64,000 nt of DNA from Chytridium lagenaria (GCA_025449115.1 JAHLKC010000039.1:124001-188000), one strand, 5' to 3'. Counted from the stretch's first letter, positions 1 to 11,095 are shown. Program-made: numbers and translations. Notes: generated by a model from the letters alone, not told the origin.

Positions 1-340
1 TGCGGAATAGAACCCAAGCCATATTCATAATATCCTCGAATTTTCCAGCTCTGATGATAAAACAAACGCCAAAGCGTGGTGCGAGATGGCTTTATCCTTT
101 TCAGAGTTTCTGCCTCAGGATCTACCTTCAGTTCAAGAGGTAAACCTAATGGTATAGTTAATTTGTGCGGTAACGTCATGATGTAGATGCGGAGAAGTTA
201 TGGGGAGATTCTTGAGACTTTTACAGAAAGGTTTTCTTGACGGTTTAGAAGAGGTCCGCTCGAAAGAATTTTGTAGGATTGTTTGTGCAGATGTAAAGCG
301 TTGTAGACATATTAGTAAAACAACGTACTATCGCCCCTAA
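1..340 (+). CDS. Possible 3' end of an unidentified gene (partial)
   Basis: An open frame running in from the left edge reads NILEFSSSDDKTNAKAWCEM and continues to a GT donor at 140. A second segment begins after an AG near 225 (KGFLDGLEEVRSKEFCRIVC) and stops with TAA at 338-340. Both look like coding exons in composition, but the segment between them is not open and I recognise no domain. The start lies outside the window. It could equally be chance open frame. The next gene begins about 190 bp downstream on the same strand. Confidence 0.25.
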
Positions 341-530
341 AAGCCTATGATTATAACGACTAGGAACATTTATAAAAAGATTCCTGCACAGCATGTCGTA
401 GCTTCGTTCAAAGAAGACTCCTTACGTCCATACATTGACCCGACAATCTCTCGTTCAATTTGTTGAGAGGGTGACAAGTCTGACGCTGGATTGTCAAATT
501 TCGATAAGCAATACTTGGTGGTCATCTATC

Positions 531-3500
531 ATGGAAGCCGTTGAAAAGGCCTCGGCTGCCGATCGTACAGCAAAGAGCTCACCAACAAAGCAACACCATC
601 CTCAACCTCATCACGGCAACAGCAAAAAGGGACCTCCCGAAGTTCTTAAACTGACTCACAATCAAGACCTACCACCATCAACATGGGCACATCCAGAAGC
701 TTTTCTTCCTCGTTTGAATCAACAGGAACCCATGTCAAATCGAGCGTTATCAGCAACGTATTTTTCGCAGATGGAGAGTTTATTGGAACAGATGGACCGA
801 ATGAGATCAATGATGAGGGAGAAGGAGGTTGATTATTTGAAGATTCGACATGAGAATATTGTGTTTAAAGCAGGTTGGGAGATTTCGTTTTCATGAGCAA
901 GAGTTGACGTTGATGAAAGATTGAGAGGCGCCAGCAAAAGGAGATTCAGCAGTTAGATACTCAAAATCAAGACGCTCCAAAGTGATAAAGGGACTTCGAG
1001 AGGAAGTGGCTGGATTAAAGGTGTGATTTAACTAGATAGATAAATCAGTTTACTGATATGTTGCATAATAGCAAAAGATCAAGGCTTATTTTTCACAGCT
1101 TAATGTGGACTCACGGCAAATTCGAACGTTGAACGATGAATGTAGAAAACTAAGAGATCATGGCCAAAGACTGGAATCACTTGTCGCTTCCAAAGAGCTG
1201 TTGGAGAGAGAGGAATTGACAAAACAGATATTGGACTCGAGTAAGAAATTGATGGAACAGGAGAAAGTCGCCACAGTACGTATTTTTCAAACAACCGTTT
1301 GTGTCGCGTTGTGGTTCGTGGAACAATATTGTTGAAACGTTTTTTCTCGTAGGAAGCCATCCGTCGAGGCGAAATGATTGAAAAAAACGTGACAACGGAA
1401 AACCGTCAACTTCGTGGCAAAATTCACAATTATGAAAAAGAAAACACCTTTTTAAAAGAGAAAACCGAAACTCTTGAAGAGCAAATCAAGGTTATTTGAA
1501 TCGACTCTCCTCATTTTATTTATTTGTTGCTAAACTTGCCCTTTTTTTTCTTTGATAGGATAAGGACAAGGAAATTGCGTCACTCTCCATCTACAGATAC
1601 AACGCCATTCACCGTAAAGTCGAAACGACCTGCAAAAAATGTGAACAAAGATCAAAAGAGGAAACCGAGATGCGACGACGTCAGTCTATTTTAGGTGAGC
1701 GCGTGAGTACTTATTCAGCATTAACTTCTTTCGGTGTCAGAAAAATTACCACAGCTTTCAAAAGCGCAATTGGTTTTAGAGGGAGCTACATCCGTCACCG
1801 CCAATTTCTCAGTACCACCCATCAACACTGATACATGCGAAGGAATGAGGTTTACGCTCCGTTATTCCGCCGACAGCACTTTTACGAGTGACGTCAAAAA
1901 CATTGTGATATCTCCCGCAGTGCCCAGCAAATCAAGATCACGGGCGCCCTCAGTAATACGACAAGGTGAAATTCAAACATAATTCTTACGGTTTTCCATT
2001 AATAAATGTTCTTAGACGCCTCGAAAAGTCGAGATCATCCATCAGAACCTCATTTGAATCACGATGCTCGACAATCGTCTTTACATCGAGGTGGGGAGGA
2101 AGTGGGGTCGACGGAAATGAAGGAACGTGCAGCGAGTGAAGCGAAATCAACCATGAACAGGAGTTGTAAAGTGACGGGATTGACGAGTGGGTTGGTGTAT
2201 TACTTCCAGTTGTTTGCAAGTATGGATGATGTGGATGGACCGCCATCTGAAATCAACTCTATCCTTGTTGGTGCGTTGAAAGCGATTTTCTTTTCCTTCC
2301 TTTTTTCATGCAAAGCGTCTTTATTGAGCGATTTATACACCTTTCGATTCAACTTACCTCATTTCTCCTCCAAAAAAAAAACTCTATATCAACAAAACTA
2401 CAACCCTACTACAGACGAACTCCCCCTCGCACCCCCCAAACCCGCCATAGTAGTTTCCACAACGCCTCCTCTCATCACCGTCATCATCCAAGCCTCCGAC
2501 CTCGGTTCCGGTTCCCATCCCCTCCGTTTCCAAGTCTACCACGGCAACGACGCCGACCTCAAAGAAGCCTTCCTCATAGGTGAAGTCGACGCCACAACTC
2601 CCCCTGAAACCACCGAGACCACCGAGACCACCGAAGACACAACAACAACCCCATCCACCACCTTCTTCTACCACTACCAACACCCACAGACGGCTGTTCC
2701 ACATTACTTTAAAATCGCTGCGATCAACGCGATGGGGATGGGGAAATTCAGTGATATCAGTTCTTGCGCGATGATAGGTAACCTCTTTTTCACGTTGCAA
2801 CTCCCCACGCCGTCCGCTTACCGTATTCACAGACATCCCACCCCCGAAACCCACACGTCCAAGTTTGAAAAAAGACCTCCTCCTCATCCGTCATGATTCT
2901 TTCGAGCTGTCACGATAACCAAGGTTCTGATATAGAATGTTGGAGGATCCTTTACACAAAGGTGTCGAATGGGGATGAAGTCAACCCTGCAGCTACCACT
3001 ACGATTTTCACGACACCGTTAGGGGTGACAGGGATGGGGAAGTTGGAATGCGCGATTGAGAGTTTGGAACCGGGAGCTGGATATGTGTTTGCTGTGGCGG
3101 CTATCAATGGGAGTGGGGAGAGTGATCATAGTGAATTTAGTGAGGAGATTGTGTTGGGTGAGCCCTTTTTTGTATTTTTGTTTTGGACGCGTGCTTTTTT
3201 TTGTGTTGGGTGTCTTGGTGGAATCATCTAACCACTTGCTTTTTTAGATGAAATGATACCCATAGCCGACCCCCCACATATTCAAATCCTCTCCCCAACT
3301 TCCATAAAAGTAACACCCATCCCCCTCCCCGCCACGTACACGGGTCCGAAAGTGGTAGCCTACCGGATCAATCTCACGACAACCGACACGGTGGATATGA
3401 AGCCCCATACGGTGACGGTGCGTAAAAACATTGACGAGGCGTATGCGGTTGTGGATCGATTGGATGCAGGTAAGTCATTTTTTTTTAGGGGGAAATATGT

Positions 3501-4602
3501 TGAATGATGTTTTCTCCTTTTTTTTTTTGGTTACAGCGGCGAGTTATTGGTTAGGGTTTGTCTTGTTGGGGAAGGATTGAATGGGTTGGGAAGGTATGTG
3601 TTTTGGTTTTTTTTTTTTGGTGTTGGAGGGGATGCTGATGTTGTGGTGTTTGAATTATTTTTTAAATATTGCAGAGGGTGCGTGCTCGAAAGGAGTGTTT
3701 GTTCCGTTATCAGGTAAGAAGACCTTATTACAATCCTGGCCTACTCTCTATCAACCCTTTCTTTCTTCCTAATTTCTGAAAAACACGTTTACAAACTCCC
3801 CCGCCCACTTTTGCTCGCCCGTAATTTGTTCAATTGATACTCTCGTTAATCTTTCTTTTTTCGTAATAACCATTTATCATCATTGATCTTCCATTAACAT
3901 TATTAATTTCTCGTCCGCAACACAATTTCATGATTATCGTTAATCTCTCTTACTCAATACATGCCAACATACTTCTTCCTCAACACATTTCACCAACATT
4001 ATTCTTCCACAACCCATTCCCCACCATACTTTTTCCCCAACACATTCCACCACCATCATTTCTTCACAACACATTGCACCACCATTATTCTCCACAACAC
4101 ATTCCACCAACAAAACTGCCCCCCAAAAACATCCCCCAAAACCATTCATTAACACCTTTCCGCCAAAAACATTCATTAACACCTTTCATTTCCACAGCCG
4201 CCATCCCCCTCCCCCCTCCCCCACCCCCACCCCCCACTCCCGCCTCCTCGACATAGACGGCACAGACCCCATCACAATCCCCGACTCCCCCCTCCCCCCC
4301 CCCTCCCACCCCCCTCCCTCACCTCCCTCCACTCCAAACCCACCTCCCGCTCCTCCCTCCTGACCCTCGCCCAAAAGGTCCAAAACATGCACGAAGGCAA
4401 CCCCGCGCATCACGATGACGTCAAGACGGTGCCAGTGTCGTGCGCCGATGGGTCGAATGCGGGGTTGAATGTGGAACATGCGAGGAAACGTCTGGGAGGG
4501 GGGTTGGGGAATCGGTCGACTTCGAATTTGAGTGGGAAGATGGGGGTGGAGGTGCCGAAATTGGGGGGGAGTGGGAGCGTGAAGGGGAAAGGGGGGAGGT
4601 GA
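531..4602 (+). CDS. Coiled-coil and fibronectin type III repeat protein, multi-exon
   Basis: I do not recognise a named family. The N-terminal exon (Met at 531; an upstream in-frame Met at 435 is possible) is polar and His/Pro-rich, followed by a heptad-like coiled coil over several exons (about 740-1690; for example RTLNDECRKLRDHGQRLES). From about 1735 to 3720 there are at least four fibronectin-III-like segments with the typical Y-x-F-x-(V/L)-x-A-x-N signature, such as SGLVYYFQLFASMDDVDGPP, HYFKIAAINAMGMGKFSDIS and GAGYVFAVAAINGSGESDHS. One linker is Thr/Glu-rich (repeated TTET). After a long CA-rich intron (about 3715-4190) the last exon encodes a Pro-rich stretch and a basic tail ending at 4602. 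A frame change is needed inside the C-runs near 4280-4330, so exon junctions there are approximate. The arrangement suggests a cytoplasmic scaffold; function is unknown. Confidence 0.6.
3955..4195 (+). repeat. Degenerate CA-rich tandem repeat inside the last intron of the FN3 gene
   Basis: About 240 bp are built from variations on CAACACATTCCACCA with TTCTTCC spacers, repeating roughly every 25-35 bp. The tract falls in an intron about 470 nt long, much longer than the other introns of this gene. The strand is strongly C/A-biased with almost no G. It creates long spurious open frames in all directions. Confidence 0.6.
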
Positions 4603-5239
4603 GAGTGTTGAAAGGGGTGGAGTCTTTTTTTTTTATGTGCGCAGAGGCGGGTGACGCGCCTTTCCGTCATCTTTTTTTTTTTTTTTCTTTTGGTTTTTTG
4701 TAAAACTTTTTGGATGCGCGTCAAATATAAGTGTTTTTTTTATTCGTCCCCCCCCCCCCCCATCGCTTCAGTTGCATCGTGAGCGGGGTGGAATCCGGCT
4801 GAAACTTCTCTTCAACACAAAGCAAAACAAACAAATCCAAAACGTGTAAACTATGTACAAGTTGCGTCGTAAGCGGGGTGGAACTCGATTGAAAAACCTC
4901 CCTTCAACAAAACGCAATAAAAAAAAGCCAACCGTGTAAACTACGTACAAGTTGCGTGGGGTGGAACTCGACTAAAACTCCATCCTCCTTTTTAAAAAGA
5001 CGTGTAAACTTCATAGAGTCTATAACAAGAACATGACCATTCCACAGTGATTTGTTTGGACGTTCAACCTCCACAAAAAAATTCGATTGAATTTGCTCTT
5101 TTTTTTTTGTTGCATGGTCTGAACGACCAAGACAAACACAACTCGCTTTGCATCCATCCATCCGTCCATACCCCAACATCCCCGTCGACCCACCCAACAG
5201 TCTATCCCGTCAAAACCCAAAAAGCGGTTTTCGCCCACC
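4603..5239. other. Intergenic region between the FN3 gene and the MHR1-like gene
   Basis: This stretch holds T-runs, a 13-14 bp C-run near 4748-4761, and a three-copy tandem repeat listed separately. The last 200 bp may include upstream coding sequence of the next gene, because the frame of MHR1 stays open for some distance before the chosen ATG. Confidence 0.6.
4771..5030 (+). repeat. Three tandem copies of a 90-bp repeat
   Basis: Copies start at 4771, 4861 and 4951, an exact 90-bp spacing. Each begins GTTGC(A/G)T, continues with GGGGTGGAA(C/T)TC and later contains CGTGTAAACT. The third copy lacks the GTAAGC segment near its start and decays after about 5025. The repeat sits directly downstream of the FN3 gene and encodes nothing recognisable. 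Confidence 0.75.
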
Positions 5240-6001
5240 ATGAACCTCTACTTTTTCCGCAACATGATCACCGGAAAAGTGATCATCAGCAAACAATTCC
5301 AACTCGAGGTGAACCCAACCCCCCCAATTCGTTTAATCTTAACCACCCATCCTACAGTCTTCCCTCCTAAACCAAATCGGTGAACACCGTCCATCCCTCC
5401 GCATCCGTCAAGACCACTGGGTCCCCTTTACAGTCCTCACAGGTCTCCCCCCCACCCTCCCTTCCCTCCTTCAAGAAAAACTCACCACCCTTCGTCACAT
5501 TGGCGCACTCCCCCGTCAACGCCTCCCCTCCCCCCCACATACCCTTCATCCGTTGCCCGCAAAGTCTCCTCCCGTCCATACCTCCCCAAAGGCGTCTTTG
5601 GTAAACCCCGTATCGATCCCGCCGAACTCTGGGTAGGTTGGAGCGTCCCTGAGATGGTGAAATCCAAGACGTTGATGCTGTGTGAGGTTCTTGGGAGTGA
5701 TGAGGTTGTGGAGGTGTTGAAGGAGGAGAAGGGTGGGATGGGGTTGTTGACGTTGTGGTGGGAGAGAGAGGAGTTTAGGTATTTGGTGGAGAGGGAGAGA
5801 CGGAGGGTGTTTGAGGAGGTTGGGGTGTTGGATATGGCGAATGTGGGGGCTGTGGAGAAGGCTTTGAGGGATCCGGTGGTGAAGAAGGAGGCGGGACGGT
5901 TTGAGTGGCCAGAGTTTGTGGCGCATCGGAGGTTGAATTTGGTGAGGAATAGGTATCCGCAGGTGCCGGGGATGACAAAGGAGGAAACCATGTTTCGTTA
6001 G
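5240..6001 (+). CDS. MHR1: Mhr1/mL67-like mitochondrial recombination and ribosomal protein
   Basis: The first exon encodes MNLYFFRNMITGKVIISKQF, matching the yeast Mhr1 segment around its YIFRN motif. After an intron from about 5309 to 5359 comes LNQIGEHRPSLRIRQDHWVP, resembling the region that in yeast precedes its conserved Trp. The C-terminal exon is charged and helical. Mhr1 is both a mitochondrial homologous-pairing protein and mL67 of the mitochondrial large ribosomal subunit in fungi. The frame changes within a run of seven C at about 5530-5536: one extra C joins ALPRQ to TYPSSVARKVSSRPYLPKGV in frame, so this looks like a homopolymer error. The start is uncertain because the frame is open upstream (FSPT before the Met). 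The 5' half is C-rich and the 3' half G-rich on the coding strand. Confidence 0.6.
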
Positions 6002-6366
6002 ATGATGGGAGTGTGTGTTGTGTTGTTGGGGATGACCTATCCGCGGGGTGCCGGATGACAAAAACCATGTTTTGTTTGGCGATGATGGGCGTGTGTTGTT
6101 GTTGTGGTGTTGGGGATGGTGGTTTTGTTTATGTTGTTTGTTGTTTTTTTTTAAAGGGGGTAGAAGAGGGGAATGTATTCTCCTTTGTTTAGTTTCTCGG
6201 TGTTGGTGAGGGGGAGGGAATATAGTTGAGCCTATATACTGAATCGATGACCCTTTTTTTTTTTTTAATCTGTCGCGTGGATTGACCCAATTCCATTTCT
6301 TGCTTGTAATAATAAACACCAACATTTCACACTGATAGAGAAAATATTAAAGTTGTTGTTACAGCC
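6002..6366. other. Intergenic region with a short degenerate duplication
   Basis: No gene is seen. The segment at 6028-6087 (GGGATGACC...CGATGATGG) partly repeats the end of the MHR1-like coding sequence just before it (GGGGATGACAAAGGAGGAAACCATGTTTCGTTAGATGATGG), suggesting a small local duplication of the gene's 3' end. Confidence 0.5.
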
Positions 6367-8023
6367 ATGACGATCACACCTATACCCGAGAGCACCTCCA
6401 TCACAATCCACACCACCACCACCACAAGAAACACCGCCAACACCCTAGACCCACCTCTAACCACCACCTCTGAACACGATCTCATCCCCATCATCCATCA
6501 TCCCCCAAGCCCATCCCGCCAACACCACCCTCCATCCATCCCCCCCCACCCCCCGTCTCCCCCTCCGCATCAAAAAACACCTCATCCGCATAACCCATCT
6601 CACCCTCCTCCTCCCCCTCCTCCTCCTCCCCCTCCTCCTCCTCCTCCTCCTCCTCCCCCCTCCCCCCCCGCTCCTACACCACCTTCCCATACACCCTCAC
6701 CCCCCTCCCCTCCCTCACGCCTCTTGACGCCGCGTTCAGGGTGACAGAGGACACGGTGACGGTCGACACGCATGTGCATACGGTTTTTTCGGATGGTGTG
6801 TTGACGGGACGGGAGGTGGGGAGGTGGGCGAGGGCGAGTGGGGTGGATGTGGTGTTTGTGAGTGATCATAATGTGGGGAGTTGGGGAGGGTTGTGGAGGA
6901 GGTGGAGAGGGATGGGAGTGGGGTGTTGGTGTTGCCTGCGATGGAGTTTACGACTTGGTGAGTTTTAAAACGTGTTTTTTTTTTTGGTTTTGGGATTTGG
7001 GTAGTAGTAGAACTTGGTTTATGGGGTTTTTGACGCGTGTGGTTGCTTTATTATCTTTTATTATTCAACCCCCTTCACTTTTCGTTTGATCCAAGGTGGA
7101 GAACGCGTGTGGTTGCTATATTTTTTTTTAAAGTGAACCTTTTCTTTTATGACATTTAGTGCGTATGTATGTATTAATTATATTTTATTTTTATTTAATG
7201 GGAGGAGGTTAGTCTAGTGCATTTAAACTTTTTGGGGATAAAGGAAGTTGTGACGCCATGCGGTGGAGAAGTGGTAGTGACGGGGAACGTGACGAGTTAC
7301 AAATCAAAACCAGGTCAATGCCCTCACCCTTCCCTATCCGAGGTCAAGACCATCATTGATCAAGTGCATGAACTCGGAGGGATAGTGATATTGAATCACA
7401 TGGCATGGTCGACGAAACAAGAAGGGATATCCGAGGGCTGGCCACGCCAACAACGAACGTTACCGCGTCACCCTGATTTAGAGACGCTTGTCCAGATGGG
7501 GGTGGATGGGGTTGAGGTTGTGAATGGGATGACGTTGGATTGGGGGTTGGTGGGGGAGGTGAGACGGTTGGGGTTGGTTGGGGTGAGTGGGAGTGATATG
7601 CATGTTCCTGGAGGGATGTATGGATGGACGGTGGTGAATGTGAAGGAGAGGACGATGGAAGGGGTGATGGAGGAGTTGAAGGGACGGAGGAGTTCAGTGT
7701 TGTATGATGCGAGGGGGTTAGGGTTGATGATGCCAGAGGTGGCGTTTGGGAGGGAGAGTGTGGTGGGGAGGGTTGTGAAGGGGTTGGTTTGGGTTGCGGG
7801 GTTGGTGAAGGTGGTGGTGGGGTGGTCGAATGGGATGAATTCGTTTCAGGGGGGGTTTTGTCATGAACGGGAGTGGAGGGTGGATGGAGTGAGTTTGGCG
7901 ATGGTGGTGTTGGTGTATGTGCCTGGGTTTGTGGCGTTGTTTTATGGGGTGTATGGGTGTGTGGGGTGGGCGTGGAGGTGGGTGGTGGAGAGGATGAAAA
8001 AGAAGAGAGGATGGACAGCGTAG
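6367..8023 (+). CDS. PHP-domain metal-dependent phosphoesterase with membrane anchors
   Basis: The PHP domain is shown by DTHVHTVFSDG (metal-binding H-x-H), VVFVSDHN, VILNHMAW and GVSGSDMHVPGG, the order expected for PHP phosphoesterases related to the DNA polymerase histidinol-phosphatase family. Before the domain, one frame encodes a basic segment followed by a Leu-rich helix (about 6566-6655), a likely N-terminal membrane anchor. The C-terminus has a second hydrophobic segment (VSLAMVVLVYVPGFVALFYG) and a basic tail, so the protein is probably membrane-bound with the catalytic domain between. An intron runs from about 6957 to 7215. Two frame changes are needed: in the C-run at 6656-6669, and in the G-rich tract at 6873-6890, after which VVEEVERDGSGVLVLPAMEF reads in the third frame. 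Substrate is unknown. Coding-strand composition goes from C-rich to very G-rich. Confidence 0.7.
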
Positions 8024-8406
8024 AGTGGAAAATAGATATCATCGCTAGACTAAAAATATTATCAGATTCTACACTTGAATACTAGAAGAAACGAGTTTGT
8101 AAACGACGAGGATAAAAGTTGTTATTTTTTTTTTTGTTAAAGAGACAAGAGGCAAGTAGAGGTTTTGGAGGGCTTAACGTGATTTTCTTTCATTCTTTCA
8201 ATATTTTTTTTATACAAAAAGGATAAAGTGTGGGGAAGGTGGGGGGATTTTAAACAGAAAGAAAAGGATTTCATAAAACAGTTTGGGAGACGCGGGGAGA
8301 GGGGGTAAGAGGGGTTGATGGTGTTGTTTTTTTGACTGTGGAAAAAAAGAGTACAAACAAATGTTTTAAAGATCAGAAAAAGGCCAAACTAATTAATTCA
8401 AGTATT
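8024..8406. other. Convergent 3' region between the PHP gene and the NDUFA4-like gene
   Basis: AT-rich non-coding sequence with T- and A-runs. No gene or RNA was recognised. Confidence 0.6.
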
Positions 8407-8572
8407 TCAAGCCTTGAATCCCTTGTCGCTTGAAGCGTCAAACTTTTGAGCGACGGCATAGAGCTTGAGGTTGTCAGCTTGGCCGACAGACAACCAAGGG
8501 TAAGGGTTCTCCTATTGAAATGAAAAGAAAGACGAGTTAAAAAACCATCTAGAGTAAGATGGGGGTGGTGGA

Positions 8573-8607
<35 letters not shown>

Positions 8608-9010
8608 CATTGAGGGGGTAATAAAAGATGTAAATGAAGTGCAAACCTTTCTGTTGAACATGACAATGGTGGGGTCTCTCCTGAGCACGTTCTGCATCAT
8701 AAACACGCCGGCACCACAGCCCACGCCCACGGCCACGACAAGGACTTGCAAAGAGTAGTACTTGCGGAGGTAAGAGGTGAGGCTATTGATGTGAGTAAGG
8801 TAGGTAAGGTAGTAGGTATGAGTTGAGTCAGTGGAATGAATATTATAGGAAAGAGTCCATGGGATAAAGTCAATGGAATAGGAATGAGTATAAGTATGAA
8901 TAGAATAAGTATGAAATAGAGTGGAATAGAAATGAAATAGAATCATAAGAAATCCTATCTATATATATAATATAAATGTACCTAATGTTGGGGTAGCGAG
9001 ATGCACTCAT
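8407..9010 (-). CDS. NDUFA4/B12D-type small mitochondrial inner-membrane protein
   Basis: Three exons join in frame: 9010-8982 (MSASRYPNI), 8782-8647 and 8511-8407, giving an 89-residue protein. Splice sites are GTACAT...ATAG and GTTTGC...ATAG. It has a single membrane helix (VLVVAVGVGCGAGVFMMQN), then LRRDPTIVMFNRKENPYPWL and a short soluble tail. The order helix, conserved Arg, N-P-x-P-W is the MLRQ (NDUFA4) signature. In animals and yeast this protein is a subunit or associate of cytochrome c oxidase. The length fits the family. The first exon has only 29 nt, and the first intron is AT-rich. Confidence 0.8.
8575..8604 (+). repeat. (GA)15 microsatellite in an intron
   Basis: A perfect run of GA dinucleotides lies inside the second intron of the NDUFA4-like gene. 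On the transcribed strand it reads as (CT)n, close to the position of a pyrimidine tract. Confidence 0.9.
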
Positions 9011-9566
9011 TTGTAGATGGAATATGGATGGAATATGGATGGATGGAATATGAAGATGAAGATGAATAGAGATAGGAGGAAGATATGAGTACTATATGAT
9101 ATAGTATTGAATATGAATATGTAATAGGAATATATAGTAAGAAGAAGAGGGAATAGAAGAAGGAGAGTGTGCTGTATTTATAATGGCGGAAGGTGAATTA
9201 TATTTATATATTTATATTAGAAATAATCATATAATATGTAACAGTTGTTGCATATCTATATGTATTTATTTGTTTACATATGCACTACTACTCATTATTA
9301 TATGTTTATTTTTATTGAACTGAAGGGTTGCTTTGCCACCTGATACCTAACAATAAATAACGATATTATTAAATATGAAACAAGCCAATTTACTGTTTAA
9401 ATGAATGAATAATGAACCAAGCAAAGAATATTATTATTATTAATTTATAATAAATAAATGAAAAGGTCACATGCTATATATTAGATATGTATTATACTGC
9501 TTGTGTATTAATCTACAGGATATGTCACGTGCACTCTGTTTATTATATTGTACAACATATCCATTA
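9011..9566. other. AT-rich intergenic region upstream of the transposon
   Basis: The first 150 bp hold purine-rich GGATGGAATATG repeats, probably the promoter/5' leader of the NDUFA4-like gene. The rest is very AT-rich with short TTA/TATT repeats. No gene is seen. Confidence 0.6.
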
Positions 9567-9574
9567 TTTATAAA
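9567..9574. repeat. Candidate left target-site duplication, TTTATAAA
   Basis: An identical TTTATAAA follows the right terminal repeat at 16191-16198. The 8-bp length fits MULE insertion. The palindromic sequence leaves the exact boundary ambiguous. Confidence 0.55.
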
Positions 9575-9665
9575 GGAGAATGCAATTTGTCGACCCCCCG
9601 ACACGCCGACCCCCGACAAAATGCAGTGACTTTTGTCGACCCACTGCATTTTCACAGGATTTTTC
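9575..9665 (+). repeat. Left terminal inverted repeat of the MULE
   Basis: Starts GGAGAATGCAATTTGTCGAC and matches the reverse complement of 16100-16190 with only a few mismatches over about 91 bp. It contains short internal repeats of TGTCGACCC and ATGCAGTG, possible transposase-binding subsites. Confidence 0.9.
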
Positions 9666-9799
9666 TGATATTCCTGGCATGATATTCCAAGCGACAATAT
9701 CCTTTGTGCAACAGCAACTGGTATCATCGTGTAGGTTGGGGTTCGGACTCCGCCTCCTTTGTTAACGTCCCATATATACCCAAAACGCCGTCGTCGCTG

Positions 9800-11081
9800 A
9801 TGAAGCTGCCAACGTTTCCAGACTTCAAGTCCAATGGCACGGCAACTGATCTTCTAAATCTACATATTCCCAACACGTCCAGAACGAACTTTCCGTGCAT
9901 CCTAAGATTGGAACTTTTAGACGAGAACGAACTGGAAAAGGTAGACGATACTCCAGAATTCCTACCATGCGAGAATGTTCTTCATGAGGCCAGGATTGCA
10001 TTGGACACGGGAGAAAAACATCACGTCAGCATTGGAATGGGGATATTCACACAGATGGGAGTTCGAGCTATGCTTGAAATGCAATGGCATCGCAGTTTCA
10101 AGAACAGTCTTATCACATGCTTCGAATGGCTTAAGGACAATGGAGGGGCAGACCTGATTGATGTTGTAAAGGGAATGAAGCTTCTGGAGATAAAGGGAAT
10201 AGTTTCGTTTCAAGATATTTGCAGGTGGGGGTACATGGTTGCTGCATTCAACTTACACTGTACACCATCTGAACAGAGTCATGAATGATGCGTGGATAGA
10301 TGATTCAGTTATCACTGAAGCTCTTTTGACGCATCAAACCGCTCAAATATACATATTATGGACCCTATCAGCTTTGGAGTGAACTCGGGATCGGACAAAT
10401 GGTGGAAGCGGCATCAAGTTCCGGGATCTGTGGAATACATCATGTTTCCCAAGAATATAGGCAACTACCATTGGGTTCTTGTTATTCTTGATGTTGTTCA
10501 TAGTAGGTGAGAATAATGCCATAAAATAGATGTTCCTTAACTTTGATTCCTTCAGAGTTCTTCTCGGCGACTCATCTCCTAATGATTCAGTCCGGCAGAT
10601 TCTTCTACTTGAGTTCTGCGCTTTCTGGGTTGAGCTTCAAGCTCGTTTGCAACTGGCAGATAAGCATCCGCTGGAACATATGGAACTGATTTCGGACTAC
10701 CCACAGCAATTTGACTCAACATCGTGTGGAATATGCGTCATTGAGTATTCCCTATACTTTATCCGCAAGAATACAGTTTTGAATGCTGGAAATCCCATAC
10801 CGCCATATTGTGAATGGAAGGCCACTCCAGAAAACGTTCGAGCTTCCCGCCTCAAGATAGCGCGGGAACTACTGGCTTTACCGTCAAACCTTCAGTTTCA
10901 AAAAAGCAAATATGACAGCGATAGTGACTGCTGTATACTGGACAATCTAAGAGACAGTAGCAAAGAAATATCTTCCGATGGTGATGAAAGATCTCCGAGA
11001 GCCATAGTTGATGGGGGTGACTCAATTATAATGCCATCTAATGATTGCGAGTCTAAAGTCGCGGATTTGGGGGATCCTTGA
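9800..11081 (+). CDS. ULP1-type (C48) cysteine protease-like protein of the MULE
   Basis: Exons are about 9800-10224, 10277-10506 and 10556-11081. The C-terminal half shows the SENP/ULP1 catalytic set in order: MNDAWIDDSVITEALL, then His in NIGNYHWVLVIL, Asp in VLLGDSSPND, and Gln/Cys in PQQFDSTSCGICVIEYSLY. The N-terminal part (ENELEKVDDTPEFLPCENVL and on) is unrecognised. The acidic tail ends DLGDP. In this superfamily the domain cleaves ubiquitin-like modifiers; in MULEs the role is unknown. Near 10340-10372 the frame must shift by one base to join AQIYI to MDPISFGVNSGSDKWW, so the copy is either slightly decayed or carries an assembly error. The start at 9800 is the first ATG; the frame is open back to about 9704, just inside the left repeat. 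Confidence 0.65.
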
Positions 11082-11095
11082 CGGAAGCTAAATCC

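Noticed and set aside
4771..5030. CRISPR-like array
   Set aside because: Only three 90-bp direct tandem units without spacers, in a eukaryotic context.
5546..6325. 259-codon minus-strand His/Pro/Leu-rich open frame
   Set aside because: Antisense to the MHR1-like gene and the G-rich region after it; no domain, and composition explains the lack of stops.
6367..6744. Proline-run protein at the start of the PHP gene
   Set aside because: The poly-Pro comes from reading a (CTC)n tract in the wrong frame; another frame gives a Leu-rich membrane helix leading towards the PHP domain.
7353..8042. 229-codon minus-strand Ser/Pro/Thr-rich open frame
   Set aside because: Antisense to the G-rich PHP exon; low complexity only.
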